Position numbers and translations under genes: made by a program
DNA from: JABMQB01 sp964575025
GTDB lineage: Bacteria > Bacteroidota > Bacteroidia > Bacteroidales > Prolixibacteraceae
Assembly (NCBI GenBank): GCA_964575025.1
Contig: CAZNPV010000006.1
Location: 43,364-107,363, forward strand
Direction: 5' to 3'
DNA: 64,000 nucleotides
Shown here: piece by piece, positions 24,423 to 32,903 of the stretch
How the letters are laid out: every line of letters starts with the position of its first letter
Position numbering within the stretch: the first letter of the stretch is position 1
The notes under the pieces: generated by a model
The model's database searches: none
Told to the model about the DNA's origin: nothing
Seen by the model: the letters and a program-made list of their open reading frames with translations, nothing else

Positions 24423-25688
24423 TCAACTTCCGAAGTCGTCGAACAGGATGTTTTCATTGGGAACACCCAGGTTGAACAGCATTTTCTGTACTGCATCATT
24501 CATCATCGGAGGTCCGCAGAGATAGTAGTCGATTTCTTCGGGTTCTTCATGTTTGCTCAGGTACATATCGTAGATCACCTGATGAATAAATCCGGTAGGG
24601 CCTGTCCAGTTGTCCTCAGGAAGGGCATCCGACAGGGCCAGGTGGAAGGTGAAGTTCGGGAAATTCTTTTCGATTTCACGGAACTGTTCGTAATAGAATA
24701 CCTCGCGCCAGGAGCGGGCACCGTACCAGAAGGTTATTTTTTTCTCTTTTTCTTTCACGGTATGGAAGAGGTGGAACAGGTGCGAACGCATGGGTGCCAT
24801 TCCTGCCCCTCCACCGATAAACATCATCTCGTTGTCGTTGTCTTTCAGGAAGAATTCTCCGTAAGGACCTGAAATAGTTACTTTATCGCCCGGTTTGCGC
24901 GAGAAAATGTAGGAAGAGCAAACTCCAGGATTCACTTTTTTAAATCCGCCTTTCACCCTGTCAAAAGGAGGAGTGGCAATGCGGATGTTCAGCATGATAA
25001 GGTTCCCCTCAGCCGGATGGTTTGCCATGGAATAGGCACGGAAGGTAGGTTCGGAATTTTTCATTTTCAGGTCGAACATGCCGAATTTTTCCCACTCATC
25101 ACGGAACCGGGAGTCTACATCTATCTCTTTAAAATGTACCTCAATTTTCGGAACATCCACCTGGATATATCCGCCTGATTTAAAATTAAGATTTTCGCCT
25201 TCAGGTAGTTGAACAATGAATTCTTTGATATATGTGGCGACGTTTCTGTTTGATATCACAGTGCATTCCCATTTTTTTATTCCCAGCACTTCCTGTGGAA
25301 TTTTAATTTTCATATCCTCTTTCACTTTCACCTGGCAACCCAGCCTCCAGTTTTCATTTTGTTCTTTGCGGGTAAAGAAAATGGTTTCGGTAGGGAGGAT
25401 CGAACCTCCGCCTTCAAGGATCTGACAACGGCACATGCCACAGGTACCCCCCCCGCCACAAGCTGACGGAAGAAAAATCTTATTTTCTCCCAGGGTGGAA
25501 AGAAGCGTACTCCCCGGATGGGTTTCGATGTTCTTTTCCCCCTCATTGATGTCTATGGTTACGTTTCCCGAAGGAAGAAGTTTTTTCTTGGCATAAAGCA
25601 ATATGGCTACCAATAAAAGGATGACAATTAAAAAAATGATTATACTGGCAGTTATAACAATGGTTTGTGTTGATAACAAGATCATCAT
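24423..25688 (-). CDS. nqrF: Na+-translocating NADH:quinone reductase subunit F
   Basis: A 421-residue NADH-oxidising subunit. One N-terminal membrane helix (residues about 8-32) is followed by a 2Fe-2S ferredoxin domain, CGGGGTCGMCRCQI with the fourth Cys in RLGCQVKV. An FAD-binding domain comes next (FRAYSMANHPAEG), then a NADH-binding domain (GPYGEFFLKDND, MFIGGGAGMAPMRSHLF, YYLCGPPMM). It feeds electrons from NADH into NQR at the cytoplasmic face. It is the last gene of the nqrABCDEF operon, 12 bases after nqrE. Confidence 0.97.
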   Translation of the reverse strand: MMILLSTQTIVITASIIIFLIVILLLVAILLYAKKKLLPSGNVTIDINEGEKNIETHPGSTLLSTLGENKIFLPSACGGGGTCGMCRCQILEGGGSILPTETIFFTRKEQNENWRLGCQVKVKEDMKIKIPQEVLGIKKWECTVISNRNVATYIKEFIVQLPEGENLNFKSGGYIQVDVPKIEVHFKEIDVDSRFRDEWEKFGMFDLKMKNSEPTFRAYSMANHPAEGNLIMLNIRIATPPFDRVKGGFKKVNPGVCSSYIFSRKPGDKVTISGPYGEFFLKDNDNEMMFIGGGAGMAPMRSHLFHLFHTVKEKEKKITFWYGARSWREVFYYEQFREIEKNFPNFTFHLALSDALPEDNWTGPTGFIHQVIYDMYLSKHEEPEEIDYYLCGPPMMNDAVQKMLFNLGVPNENILFDDFGS

Positions 25689-25700
25689 CGGTTCATTTTA

Positions 25701-26318
25701 TTATAGATTAATACCCATAAAACCCATAAAGGCCAGGCCCATAAGTCCTGTAACAATAAAGGCAATTCCGAGCCCACGTAAGGGGGCCGGTATATTGGAA
25801 TACTCAATTTTTTCACGGATAGCTGCAATTCCAATGATGGCCAGGAACCATCCGATACCCGATCCCAGTCCGTATACAGTTGCTTCTCCTACGTTGTCAA
25901 AAGCTTTCTGTTGTAAAAACAGAGAACCTCCAAGAATGGCACAGTTGACGGCAATCAACGGAAGGAAAATGCCCAGTTGGTTATAAAGCACAGGAGCATA
26001 TTTTTCTACAATCATTTCAACCAGCTGAACCATTGAGGCAATGATAGCAATAAACATGATGAACCGGAGAAAGCTCAGGTCTACATTAGCAAATTCATCG
26101 TTAAGCCAACGCAATGCCCCTTCGTTGAGCACGTATTTTTCCAGCAAATAGTTTACAGGAACCGTAATTCCCAGAACAAAGATTACTGCAATCCCCAACC
26201 CGGTTGCGGTACTTACTTTTTTTGACACAGCCAGATAAGAACACATGCCCAGGAAATAGGCAAAAACCATGTTCTCAATAAAAATGGATTGGATGAATAT
26301 ATTGATAAGTTTTTCCAT
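25701..26318 (-). CDS. nqrE: Na+-translocating NADH:quinone reductase subunit E
   Basis: A 205-residue membrane subunit with six helices. It has the NqrE opening NIFIQSIFIENMVFAYFLGMCSYLAVSKKV, where the Cys is one of those that hold the iron centre shared with NqrD. Its Rnf homologue is RnfA. It lies 18 bases after nqrD and 12 before nqrF, in the expected order. Confidence 0.96.
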   Translation of the reverse strand: MEKLINIFIQSIFIENMVFAYFLGMCSYLAVSKKVSTATGLGIAVIFVLGITVPVNYLLEKYVLNEGALRWLNDEFANVDLSFLRFIMFIAIIASMVQLVEMIVEKYAPVLYNQLGIFLPLIAVNCAILGGSLFLQQKAFDNVGEATVYGLGSGIGWFLAIIGIAAIREKIEYSNIPAPLRGLGIAFIVTGLMGLAFMGFMGINL

Positions 26319-26336
26319 ACTCCTTTTTTTAACCTG

Positions 26337-26987
26337 TTACTTTTCAATAAGTTCCCGGTTACGGGAACGTTGAATCCATATGATGATTCCTACGGTTATA
26401 AGTGCCATCGGGGGAAGGATCATCATTCCGTTGTTTTCATAAAACCCCCCATTTGCCAGGTACCAGTCTTCAGGAATAATCCTGAATCCAAAAAGTGAAC
26501 CTGATCCGAACAGTTCACGTACAAAACCTACGATTATCAGGATTAATCCATAGCCGGCGGCGTTGCCGATGCCATCAAGGAACGACTGCCAGGGTTTGTT
26601 TGCCAGTGCAAATGCCTCCAGCCGGCCCATAATAATGCAATTGGTGATGATCAATCCCACAAAAACCGACAACTGTTTGCTGACATCATACACAAAGGCT
26701 TTCAGAAACTGGTCTACAAGGATTACCAACACAGCGATTACTACCAGCTGAACAATAATACGGATCCGGTTCGGGATGGTATTGCGCAAGAGCGAAATGA
26801 TTACGTTAGCCAGCGCTAAAACCACAATCACCGAAATAGCCATTACAATAGCAGGCTTCAACTGAGCGGTAACAGCTAAAGCCGAACAGATGCCCAACAC
26901 CTGCACCGTAATGGGATTGGTGGTACTCAACGGGCCGGTAAGCAATTTCAGGTTCTTTCTGGAAAATAAAGGTTCTCTTTCGTTCAT
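26337..26987 (-). CDS. nqrD: Na+-translocating NADH:quinone reductase subunit D
   Basis: A 216-residue six-helix subunit, homologous to RnfE and antiparallel to NqrE in the complex. It has NPITVQVLGICSALAVTAQLKPAIVMA, where the Cys belongs to the intramembrane iron centre, and TNCIIMGRLEAFALANKPWQSFLDG. It is positioned between nqrC (19 bases) and nqrE (18 bases). Confidence 0.96.
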   Translation of the reverse strand: MNEREPLFSRKNLKLLTGPLSTTNPITVQVLGICSALAVTAQLKPAIVMAISVIVVLALANVIISLLRNTIPNRIRIIVQLVVIAVLVILVDQFLKAFVYDVSKQLSVFVGLIITNCIIMGRLEAFALANKPWQSFLDGIGNAAGYGLILIIVGFVRELFGSGSLFGFRIIPEDWYLANGGFYENNGMMILPPMALITVGIIIWIQRSRNRELIEK

Positions 26988-27006
26988 AGAATCTGTTTTT
27001 ATTTTT

Positions 27007-27699
27007 TTATTCCTGATTCCTTCTCAGAAAAGACAGGTATAATGAAAAATCGGTAAGGAGCATATTTTCCACCCCCTTACTGGTAATAGTCCCTCCTGAT
27101 ATGCCATCTACCCTATGTTCTTCAGGAGCAACTTCTCCTTTTTTAGCTACTATAAATGTGAGTACGCTATCTTTAAAGATCTTTTTTCCTGTAAACTGAT
27201 TTCTGAATTTAGCGGTTGTTATTTCAGCACCCAGTCCGGGGGTCTCTCCTTCGTGATCGAAATTGGCCCCGAAAATCGTGTTCATATCACTGTTTAGGGA
27301 AACATATCCCCATATAGGCCCCCAAAGCCCGGATCCACGCACGGGAAACACATATTTCAACCCGTTTTCCGACTGGCATTCAAAAACCGGAAGGTTTCTT
27401 TCTGATGGATCTTTTGTTTTCTCTTTTTTTAAATCGGTACTGAATGCATCTCCCTCCTTTTTGTTGCCGTTGATGTCCACCAGGTAGCTGTTGACAATTG
27501 TTTCGGCGTAGATCTTTTCAGCATTATCTGCTGTGCTTTCAATATTTACTGAGGCAAGAATATTCTGTTTTTTTTCTGTTTCCATATTCCTTGTCTGCAG
27601 GGGTTTTAAGGCCATTGCCATTACAGAAAGAATAGCTGCAACAATGATGACCATTATTGCTGCATACAGGAATGTATAGGTATTTCTTTCTTTATTCAT
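27007..27699 (-). CDS. nqrC: Na+-translocating NADH:quinone reductase subunit C
   Basis: A 230-residue subunit with one N-terminal membrane helix (YTFLYAAIMVIIVAAILSVM) and a periplasmic FMN-binding domain. The flavinylation motif is DGISGGTITSKGV, in which the Thr carries covalently bound FMN in characterised NqrC. The attachment enzyme ApbE is not in the window. It is part of the nqr operon, with 16-base spacing to nqrB. Confidence 0.96.
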   Translation of the reverse strand: MNKERNTYTFLYAAIMVIIVAAILSVMAMALKPLQTRNMETEKKQNILASVNIESTADNAEKIYAETIVNSYLVDINGNKKEGDAFSTDLKKEKTKDPSERNLPVFECQSENGLKYVFPVRGSGLWGPIWGYVSLNSDMNTIFGANFDHEGETPGLGAEITTAKFRNQFTGKKIFKDSVLTFIVAKKGEVAPEEHRVDGISGGTITSKGVENMLLTDFSLYLSFLRRNQE

Positions 27700-27715
27700 G
27701 GTTTGTATTTTTCAT

Positions 27716-28873
27716 TTATGAGGTAGCATTCGCTTCTTTCATCCTGTTTTTGATGTGGTTTTTGACAATGTAATGGTCGATAAGGGGAGCGAATGTATTC
27801 ATCAGCAATATTGACAACATCATACCTTCCGGATAGGCGGGATTAAGCACACGGAAAAGGATAGCCAGGAACCCGATCAGAAATCCATAGATCCATTTTC
27901 CTTTTTCGGTTTGCGTTCCTGAAACAGGGTCAGTAGCCATAAAAACAGCCCCAAAAGCGAATCCTCCGAGAATTAAGTGCTGCCAGAAGGGAAGTTGCAT
28001 GTATGTATTTACTGCAAAAATATTGAAAAGCAGTCCCATGAACAATCCTCCGGCAACTGTGGAGACCATAATTTTCCAGCTTCCGATGCCTGTGATTACC
28101 AGGATAGCAGCTCCGAGGAGGATTGCGAGGGTTGAAGTTTCACCTACCGATCCGGGTATGAATCCGAAAAATGCATCTGCCACATCCAGGTGGATGTCGC
28201 CTTCAGCAACCAGGGCCAGGGGAGTGGCCCCTGTGAAACTGTCCACGGTTTGGTCCCCATGGCGAAGGGAAACCCAAACCGAGTTGCCCGACATTTGAGC
28301 CGGATAGGCAAAAAACAGAAAGGCCCGGGCCAACAGAGCGGGATTCCAGATGTTCATGCCGGTACCCCCAAAAACCTCTTTGCCGATGATCACAGCAAAA
28401 GCAGTAGCAACGGCAATCATCCATAAAGGGGTCTCTACAGGCATAACCAACGGTATGAGGATCCCCGAAACCAGGAACCCTTCCTGGATCTCATGCCCCC
28501 GGATCTGCGCAAATACAAATTCGATTCCCAGCCCTACCACATAGGATACCACAATGATTGGGACAATTTTAAAAAAACCGTAAAAGAAAATTCTGAAGAA
28601 ACCGGTACCCGCCAGTTCCCCAATGGCTTTAAAATGTTGAAATCCGGTGTTGTACATGCCGAAAAGAACCGCAGGAACAAGAGACAGTACCACAAGGGCC
28701 ATTGTGCGTTTCAGGTCAATGTAGTCGTGAATGTGAACCCCGGTTTCTGAGGTTGTTTTCGGAACAAATAATAAGGTGAAAAATCCGTTGTGAACCGAAT
28801 GAAGCCAGTGAAATTTCGCCCCATGCTGTACGTACGGCTCTGTTTTTTCAAATAGGTTTCTGATTAACTTCAT
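27716..28873 (-). CDS. nqrB: Na+-translocating NADH:quinone reductase subunit B
   Basis: A 385-residue, ten-helix subunit that carries FMN and riboflavin and forms the Na+ path and quinone site. The covalent FMN motif is DSFTGATPLALVAEG. Also present are GKEVFGGTGMNIWNPALLARAFLFF-type helices and the family ending FAPLIDHYIVKNHIKNRM. It lies 30 bases after nqrA. Confidence 0.97.
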   Translation of the reverse strand: MKLIRNLFEKTEPYVQHGAKFHWLHSVHNGFFTLLFVPKTTSETGVHIHDYIDLKRTMALVVLSLVPAVLFGMYNTGFQHFKAIGELAGTGFFRIFFYGFFKIVPIIVVSYVVGLGIEFVFAQIRGHEIQEGFLVSGILIPLVMPVETPLWMIAVATAFAVIIGKEVFGGTGMNIWNPALLARAFLFFAYPAQMSGNSVWVSLRHGDQTVDSFTGATPLALVAEGDIHLDVADAFFGFIPGSVGETSTLAILLGAAILVITGIGSWKIMVSTVAGGLFMGLLFNIFAVNTYMQLPFWQHLILGGFAFGAVFMATDPVSGTQTEKGKWIYGFLIGFLAILFRVLNPAYPEGMMLSILLMNTFAPLIDHYIVKNHIKNRMKEANATS

Positions 28874-28903
28874 ACGTTAAAACATTACATGTTCCCTGTT
28901 AAA

Positions 28904-30247
28904 CTAACCAAGCTCTTTGATCATTGAATGAATGCCTTTTCTTACAATATCCTGGACTTTGATTTTTGATGCGCATGCATATTCACAAAGGGCCAGGTCT
29001 TCCTCAATGATTTCATATATGCCAAGTTGTTCCATTTTGTCAATATCATTTACCAGAATCGCCTTTAACAGGAATACCGGCAGGATATTCATGGGGAGGT
29101 ATTTTTCATATTGCCCTGACAAGACAAAAGCTCTTTCCCCACCGTGTAAATTAGCATTCAGGTTGTATGCCTTTTTTGGAAACAACGAAGAGAGAAAAGT
29201 TTTACTGGCACTGAATTTATTTATCCCGGGGGATGCCCATCCCATAAATTCGTACGCATCGCCTTCCGGGATCACTGTGAGCATGGTGTCGTAAAACCCC
29301 AGGAAGTTATCCTGGCTGACTTTTGTGCCGGTCAATACATTTCCGTTGATGATCCGTTGATTGTTTCCTTTTTTCAGTTTTCCTTCAGTTAAGGAAGCAA
29401 TAGCAGATCCCAGCCAGGTTTTGTAGTAGGCCGGCCTGTCGACTTCCGGACCTGCAAGTGCGACAATCCTTGAAAGGTCCAGATCGCCGGTCTCAAACAG
29501 GCGCCCGATACACAGCACATCCAGGGCATTTACGGTCCAGATAATGTCCTCTTTGCGGATAGGCAACACGTGGTGTATCTGAATTCCCACATTGCCGGCA
29601 GGGTGGGGACCCGAAAAGGGATGGATTTCCACATTCATAAACGACACACCTTGTTCTTCCTGATTCACTCCCAGGTGAATTTTCCCATCAGTAAGTCTGG
29701 AGAGCGCGTTCAATCCGGTTTGAAAGGTTTTCTCCTGTCCCTGTAAAATAAACCGGTAATCCGGAGCCACGGGGGCAGTGTCAAACATCGATATGAAAAT
29801 TGCTTTTGGCGCCTCCGACGGTTTGGCTATGATCCCGTAAGGACGGCGTTTGATAAACGGCCATAATCCGCTTTTCAGGAGTTGTTTTTTGATTTGATCT
29901 CCTGAAAGAGATAACGGATCCGCTTTTTTAAAAACCACGGACCCGGCATTTTCCTCCGCTTGAATTACAACCTCCAGAATCTTCCTCCGCTCTCCACGGT
30001 TTATCGAAAGTACCCTGCCTCCAGCCGGGGCAGTGAACAAAATTTCAGGGGTGTACTTGTCAAAAAAAAGCGGACTGCCTTTTTTTACTTTATCCCCCTG
30101 TCTAACAAGTAGCTTTGCAGTTAGTTCGGGAAAATCAGTAGGTCTCAATGCATAGGTCTCCGCTCGCGGAGCTGTAAACATTACTTTTTCAGGTTTTCCC
30201 TGTAGCTTAATATCCAACCCCTTTTTTAGTTTTATTAATTCTGACAT
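28904..30247 (-). CDS. nqrA: Na+-translocating NADH:quinone reductase subunit A
   Basis: A 447-residue peripheral subunit and the first gene of the operon. It starts IKLKKGLDIKLQGKPEKV, a biotinyl-lipoyl-like barrel opening typical of NqrA/RnfC. It contains KLLVRQGDKVKKGSPLFFDK and IFISMFDTAPVAPDY, with the family C-terminal CEYACASKIKVQDIVRKGI. The complex couples NADH oxidation with menaquinone reduction to Na+ export. The 259-base divergent region to the plug gene must carry the operon promoter; it is AT-rich but shows no perfect TAnnTTTG on this strand. Confidence 0.97.
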   Translation of the reverse strand: MSELIKLKKGLDIKLQGKPEKVMFTAPRAETYALRPTDFPELTAKLLVRQGDKVKKGSPLFFDKYTPEILFTAPAGGRVLSINRGERRKILEVVIQAEENAGSVVFKKADPLSLSGDQIKKQLLKSGLWPFIKRRPYGIIAKPSEAPKAIFISMFDTAPVAPDYRFILQGQEKTFQTGLNALSRLTDGKIHLGVNQEEQGVSFMNVEIHPFSGPHPAGNVGIQIHHVLPIRKEDIIWTVNALDVLCIGRLFETGDLDLSRIVALAGPEVDRPAYYKTWLGSAIASLTEGKLKKGNNQRIINGNVLTGTKVSQDNFLGFYDTMLTVIPEGDAYEFMGWASPGINKFSASKTFLSSLFPKKAYNLNANLHGGERAFVLSGQYEKYLPMNILPVFLLKAILVNDIDKMEQLGIYEIIEEDLALCEYACASKIKVQDIVRKGIHSMIKELG

Positions 30248-30433
30248 TCGGTCTGAAAATAGGAAAATGAATACGATAGTAAAGGGAGTAAATGTATATA
30301 AATTAATATTTTTTTACAATCTTTAAAAACAGAATCAGAATACGGAACATTCAGGATAGGTACATGAATCAATGTTACCGTGCTTCGCAAAAAAAAAAGA
30401 TAAAAACGAAACTGCACAACGGATTGATCGTAT

Positions 30434-30441
30434 TAAATTTG
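30434..30441 (+). promoter_or_regulatory. Candidate -7 element (TAAATTTG) for the T9SS plug gene
   Basis: TAAATTTG fits the TAnnTTTG consensus and lies 66 bases before the start codon. The -33 box is not evident. Confidence 0.35.
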
Positions 30442-30506
30442 TACTTTTTATGGATTTAATACGTTCCATAAAAAAACAGAATGCATGAATAAACAATTTT
30501 AATAAG

Positions 30507-31778
30507 ATGAAAGTAATTTTTATCGGTCTGTTGCTGATGGCATTTCTTAATGGAATTTCCCAGGAAAATGAATATTATTATGAGAATGCTGTTTACAAAG
30601 AAGATATTGGGACGGTGCAATTATGCCGGGAAGGTTTTGAACTATCGAATCCCGTGCTGGAGTTGGGTGAAGATGCGCTTTTGCTGTTAAAGTTTGATGA
30701 TCTTTCGGGTGAGTTGAATAATTATTATTATACGATCGTGCATTGTGATGCCGACTGGAACGAGAGTTTGCTGATGCAGAACGAATACCTGGAAGGATTT
30801 CCGGACAATCCGTTGGATGATTATGCGATGTCGTTCAATACCACGTATGCCTACACCAATTATCAGATCGTTATTCCGAACGGGGATGTCCGGTTAAAGC
30901 TGTCGGGCAACTACGTGATCCTGGTCTATGAAGACAACGACAAGGAGAAGCTGGTACTTACCAAAAGATTTTACATCATTGAGGAGTTAACCGAAGTGGA
31001 AGCCACCGTGCGCAGGGCTACGCTGGACGCCTTTAAGGGTGAAAATCATGAGATCGACTTCACGGTTCACTATGAGAATTTCCGTATTGATGATCCCTTA
31101 CGGGATGTGAAAGTGGTGCTTATGCAAAACAACCGCTGGGACAATGCCAAAACCGGATTGAAGCCTCTTTACATTCGGAAAAATTCATTGATTTATGATT
31201 ACGAGAAGGAGAATGTTTTCCCGGCAGGCAACGAGTTTCGCTATTTTGATATCCGTTCCATTAAAAATCCCGGAGAAGGAGTTTTTGCCGTTGATTTTCA
31301 TCGTCCCTATTACCATTATACCTTAATGCCTGACGAGCCCAGGGCCGGGAAGCGGTATTTCCCGGTTCAGGAGATGAACGGGAATTTTGTGATCGAAAGC
31401 CAGGACCAGATTGTAGATGATTATGACCTGGAATGTGACTATGTGTTTGTTCATTTCAGATTAAACCTCCCATCCATCCTGCTGGGCGGGACTGTGAATG
31501 TATTCGGAGAACTTACCGACTGGAATGCCAACAAAAGCAACGAAATGACCTGGAATTTTGAAGAAAGTTGTTATGAACTTACCCTGCTCCTGAAGCAGGG
31601 GTATTACAATTACCAGTATGTATATGTCGAAGACGGCTCGATGACCGCCGACCATACCAACATTGAGGGCAGCTTCTGGGAAACCGATAACGAATACCAG
31701 ATTTTTGTGTATTTCCAGGATATCGGCAGCCGCTATGACCGGCTGATCGGTTACCGTAAACTGAGCATGCGCCGGTAA
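30507..31778 (+). CDS. Type IX secretion system plug protein (DUF5103)
   Basis: A 423-residue protein with a signal peptide (residues 1-19, MKVIFIGLLLMAFLNGISQ). The DUF5103/T9SS_plug architecture covers the rest. The N-terminal part contains YYTIVHCDADWNESLLMQNEYLEG and ENRFYII-like beta segments; the C-terminal part is an E-set/CBM48-like domain (VNVFGELTDWNANKSNEM, YNYQYVYVEDG). In Flavobacterium the plug blocks the SprA translocon when it is empty. It is single here, divergent from nqrA, with no other type IX genes next to it, so the rest of the machinery must lie elsewhere. Confidence 0.88.
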   Translation: MKVIFIGLLLMAFLNGISQENEYYYENAVYKEDIGTVQLCREGFELSNPVLELGEDALLLLKFDDLSGELNNYYYTIVHCDADWNESLLMQNEYLEGFPDNPLDDYAMSFNTTYAYTNYQIVIPNGDVRLKLSGNYVILVYEDNDKEKLVLTKRFYIIEELTEVEATVRRATLDAFKGENHEIDFTVHYENFRIDDPLRDVKVVLMQNNRWDNAKTGLKPLYIRKNSLIYDYEKENVFPAGNEFRYFDIRSIKNPGEGVFAVDFHRPYYHYTLMPDEPRAGKRYFPVQEMNGNFVIESQDQIVDDYDLECDYVFVHFRLNLPSILLGGTVNVFGELTDWNANKSNEMTWNFEESCYELTLLLKQGYYNYQYVYVEDGSMTADHTNIEGSFWETDNEYQIFVYFQDIGSRYDRLIGYRKLSMRR

Positions 31779-32044
31779 ATCTAATCATCAGAGATAGGTA
31801 ACAGTCTGCAAATCCGGTGACTTTCCCGAATCATAAGGGGCTCGTTTTAACAAGTAAAGAGGGTTGCAAAAGTCTGCGAAGCATCATTTAAATGTTAAAC
31901 CTGTTTTATCTTTCAATAATTTTTCCTAATTTTATTTGTCAGGAACCTAAACATACATTAAATGAAAGATCGTCTTCTTCAATGATATCCTATTAACATT
32001 GTTAATTCAATATATATTAAACATTTACGAACCCAATACACAAA

Positions 32045-32368
32045 ATGAATAAGTTACCACATCAAATTGATTTAATTGAGCGGATTGACCAATTAATCCG
32101 GCTCAGAGCAACCGGAAATCCAAAACAACTGGCTGAAAGGTTCGATATGTCTGAATCCTCAGTCTACCGGCTGATTGAAACAATAAAAGGGTTAGGTGCC
32201 CCCGTCGAGTATCAGGCAGCTTATCAAAGTTACATATATACTGATGAGGTTTATTTTCATTGTGGCTTTTATGTGAAAAAACTTTCTGAAAAAGAAAAGA
32301 AAAAAGTTAACGGAGGTTCTCAATCTTTACAATATTTTAATAAGAATTTACATACTGTCATGATTTGA
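32045..32368 (+). CDS. Winged-helix regulator ending in a double-glycine leader motif
   Basis: A 107-residue protein. Residues 8-65 form a helix-turn-helix of the HTH_11/DeoR-like type (IERIDQLIRLRATGNPKQLA, MSESSVYRLIETIKGLGAP). The C-terminus contains LSEKEKKKVNGG at 80-91, followed by a 16-residue tail (SQSLQYFNKNLHTVMI). This segment matches the LSxxELxxIxGG cleavage consensus of bacteriocin and pheromone leaders: Leu -12, Ser -11, Glu -8, Val -4, Gly -2 and Gly -1. It stands directly before two short peptide genes with the same motif. It is probably the local transcriptional regulator. Whether its tail is cleaved or exported is unknown. The base composition is more AT-rich than the flanking genes. 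Confidence 0.75.
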   Translation: MNKLPHQIDLIERIDQLIRLRATGNPKQLAERFDMSESSVYRLIETIKGLGAPVEYQAAYQSYIYTDEVYFHCGFYVKKLSEKEKKKVNGGSQSLQYFNKNLHTVMI

Positions 32369-32444
32369 AAGTAGCGAAATATATCTTCGTATTGGATTTG
32401 CTACGAATGATTATAAAGATTGTGTTACTTTAAATTTATGAAAA

Positions 32445-32627
32445 ATGGAAAAATCATTAGATTTAAAAATTAAAAGAATGCAAATATTAGATAATGAGTA
32501 TCTTAAAAATCAAAATGGGGGAACGACCTGTCCAAGTATGGGCGATTATTATGCCGCAGGCATAAGTGGTGTTTATGTTGGAAGTTTTTTAAAAGGAGTT
32601 TTAAAAGGAATTTTAAGTTATTTTTAA
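32445..32627 (+). CDS. Double-glycine-leader peptide 1, bacteriocin-like
   Basis: A 60-residue peptide. The leader (1-26) ends LDNEYLKNQNGG with Gly25-Gly26. The predicted mature part is 34 residues and starts TTCPSMGDYYAAG. It carries two GxxxG motifs (GVYVG and GVLKG) in an amphipathic, net-cationic C-terminal helix. This is the layout of one chain of a class IIb two-peptide bacteriocin; a secreted signal peptide is the alternative. It has no close family that I recognise. It sits 76 bases after the regulator and 11 bases before peptide 2. Confidence 0.65.
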   Translation: MEKSLDLKIKRMQILDNEYLKNQNGGTTCPSMGDYYAAGISGVYVGSFLKGVLKGILSYF

Positions 32628-32638
32628 ATTATTTCTCT

Positions 32639-32812
32639 ATGAAATCATTGAATGAAATTGAATTACAAGGTATTAATGGCGGTTATTATACCAATGAAGA
32701 GGTAAATGCAATGATGCCGGAAAGTAGTGAAATAGCAGAGAATATAGGGTATGCCATTGGAAGAGCCCTTGCTTTCATTGGTGTCGTTCTGATTACCAGG
32801 AAGATAAAATAA
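32639..32812 (+). CDS. Double-glycine-leader peptide 2, bacteriocin-like
   Basis: A 57-residue peptide encoded 11 bases after peptide 1. The 15-residue leader is MKSLNEIELQGINGG, an almost ideal match to LSxxELxxIxGG (Leu -12, Glu -8, Leu -7, Ile -4, Gly-Gly). The 42-residue mature part is acidic at first (TNEEVNAMMPESSEIAENI), then has a GxxxG motif (GYAIG), a hydrophobic helix and a basic end (TRKIK). It looks like the partner chain of peptide 1. The gene is too short for usual length filters. The start is unambiguous, as the leader begins at its only upstream ATG. Confidence 0.65.
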   Translation: MKSLNEIELQGINGGYYTNEEVNAMMPESSEIAENIGYAIGRALAFIGVVLITRKIK

Positions 32813-32903
32813 GTTGATATTAAAGCAAGATAATATCATGGAGAAGGCAACCCTTTGCCATTAAGGGGATGGTTCTATACCAATTGCTGAGATTCGTAGC
32901 GAT

